Of a stretch of DNA of 6,481 bases, positions 5,833-6,481 are shown in pieces. Source of the DNA: Candidatus Ancillula trichonymphae ImTpAt. GTDB taxonomy: Bacteria; Actinomycetota; Actinomycetes; Actinomycetales; Bifidobacteriaceae. Position 1 is the first letter of the stretch, and each line of letters begins with the position of its first letter. The stretch covers positions 1 to 6,481 of the forward strand of contig AXYY01000004.1 in NCBI GenBank assembly GCA_000485475.1. The letters run 5' to 3'. A program made the translations under genes and the position numbers. The notes under the pieces are model-generated. The model ran no database searches, was not told where the DNA came from, and saw only the letters and a list, made by a program, of their open reading frames with translations.

Positions 5833-6481
5833 ATGAAAAAAAAGGATAAGAAAGTAACGCGCCAGAAGAAGTGGAACAGCCGCAGTAATGGTCGTGTTAA
5901 GAGTAATGCGAAAGGTGTTACTAATAACGATTCAGCTGCGGCGTCAACACCAGTAAGTGCAGCCACTTCGCAAACTATTGCAGGTTCTCTAACATATGAT
6001 CAACTAGTTGACTGGAGCGCTACTGATCTAAATATCGACAGCAGCAAGTATTCTGGTGGTTCAGTTAAGTACAACGATTTGCAGCGCGCCAAGGACATCA
6101 GCTTGCGGATCGAAAACATCTTCGCGCAGAAAGTTGTCGGTCAAGATAGAATGCGAGTTGCTCTGCTTTTAACGCTGATTGCTGGCGGTCATATTCTAAT
6201 AGAATCGGTTCCAGGACTTGCAAAAACTACTGCAGCTTCGGCAATTTGCAGCGCGATTTCGGGCTCTTTTAGCCGCATACAGTGCACTCCTGACTTGATG
6301 CCTAACGATATTGTGGGAACTCAGATCTACAACTATTCAACTGGTGAGTTCAGCACGCAGTTGGGGCCTGTGCATGCGAATTTGGTACTACTTGATGAGA
6401 TCAACCGCTCGAGTGCAAAAACCCAGTCCGCAATGCTTGAAGCAATGCAGGAGCGGCAGACAACAATTGGCTCAAAAACTT
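5833..6481 (+). CDS. moxR: MoxR-family AAA+ ATPase, N-terminal 216 residues (3' end outside window)
   Basis: The frame is open from ATG 5833 to the right edge. MoxR proteins are cytoplasmic AAA+ ATPases that usually act as chaperone-like partners of von Willebrand A domain or DUF58 proteins; the partner here lies outside the window. The family is shown by VVGQDRM at 101-107, the P-loop ESVPGLAKTT at 124-133, DLMPNDIVGT at 154-163, and Walker B LVLLDEINRSSAKTQSAML at 184-202 followed by EAMQERQ. These match MoxR signatures such as PDLLPSDITG and DEINRAPPKTQSALLEAMQE. The unusual part is the N-terminus: about 30 residues rich in Lys, Arg and Asn, then an Ala/Ser/Thr-rich linker to about residue 50 and a further segment to about 85 without recognised motifs. 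MoxR proteins commonly begin only some 20-40 residues before the VVGQD equivalent. No other in-frame ATG occurs before codon 107, inside the ATPase core, so the ATG and its promoter geometry support this start. Confidence 0.9.
   Translation, partial: MKKKDKKVTRQKKWNSRSNGRVKSNAKGVTNNDSAAASTPVSAATSQTIAGSLTYDQLVDWSATDLNIDSSKYSGGSVKYNDLQRAKDISLRIENIFAQKVVGQDRMRVALLLTLIAGGHILIESVPGLAKTTAASAICSAISGSFSRIQCTPDLMPNDIVGTQIYNYSTGEFSTQLGPVHANLVLLDEINRSSAKTQSAMLEAMQERQTTIGSKT

Noticed and set aside
1..6481. A novel defence, mobile or RNA-based system
   Set aside because: All coding capacity is accounted for by housekeeping replication genes, a transporter remnant and a MoxR ATPase. I found no repeat arrays, transposase, integrase, toxin-antitoxin pair or structured RNA.

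Overview
The window looks like a piece of an AT-rich actinobacterial chromosome. By eye its GC content is in the mid-40s percent. Three things point to Actinobacteria: the gene order topA-tmk-holB, the TopA C-terminus built of GR(Y/F)GPY-type repeats without tetracysteine zinc fingers, and a delta-prime P-loop of the form GPPGSGRS. Extended -10 promoters placed directly against the start codon also fit. The low GC and a decaying transporter gene suggest a lineage with a modest or reduced genome, such as Bifidobacteriaceae or small Microbacteriaceae. The sequence alone does not settle which.

Layout from left to right. (1) Positions 1-1385, minus strand: the remains of a POT-family di-/tripeptide transporter gene (dtpT-like). 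Its promoter and start codon are intact, but the frame is broken about ten times, mostly by single-base indels in A/T runs. It runs off the left edge. (2) 1386-1530: a short AT-rich spacer with the dtpT promoter, a 15-bp palindrome and no convincing terminator. (3) 1531-5742, minus strand: a tight operon, topA (DNA topoisomerase I), tmk (dTMP kinase), holB (DNA polymerase III delta-prime). topA and tmk overlap by 4 nt (ATGA) and tmk and holB by 14 nt. (4) 5743-5832: a 90-bp divergent promoter region. (5) 5833 to the right edge, plus strand: the N-terminal 216 residues of a MoxR-family AAA+ ATPase with an unusual basic, low-complexity N-terminal extension.

The operon groups DNA replication functions: TopA relaxes negative supercoils, Tmk supplies dTDP for dTTP synthesis, and delta-prime is part of the clamp loader. 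The clearest recurrent signal is regulatory. All three genes that begin a transcript (dtpT remnant, topA, moxR) have TGnTATAAT, exactly 7 nt, then the start codon, with no Shine-Dalgarno sequence. This is the geometry of leaderless mRNAs. The two internal operon genes have Shine-Dalgarno sequences instead.

I see no tRNA, rRNA, CRISPR array, insertion sequence or attachment site, and no evidence of a previously undescribed system. The points worth following are the leaderless promoter module, the heavily frameshifted transporter between intact genes, the missing zinc module in delta-prime, and an in-frame 17-nt direct repeat in topA.
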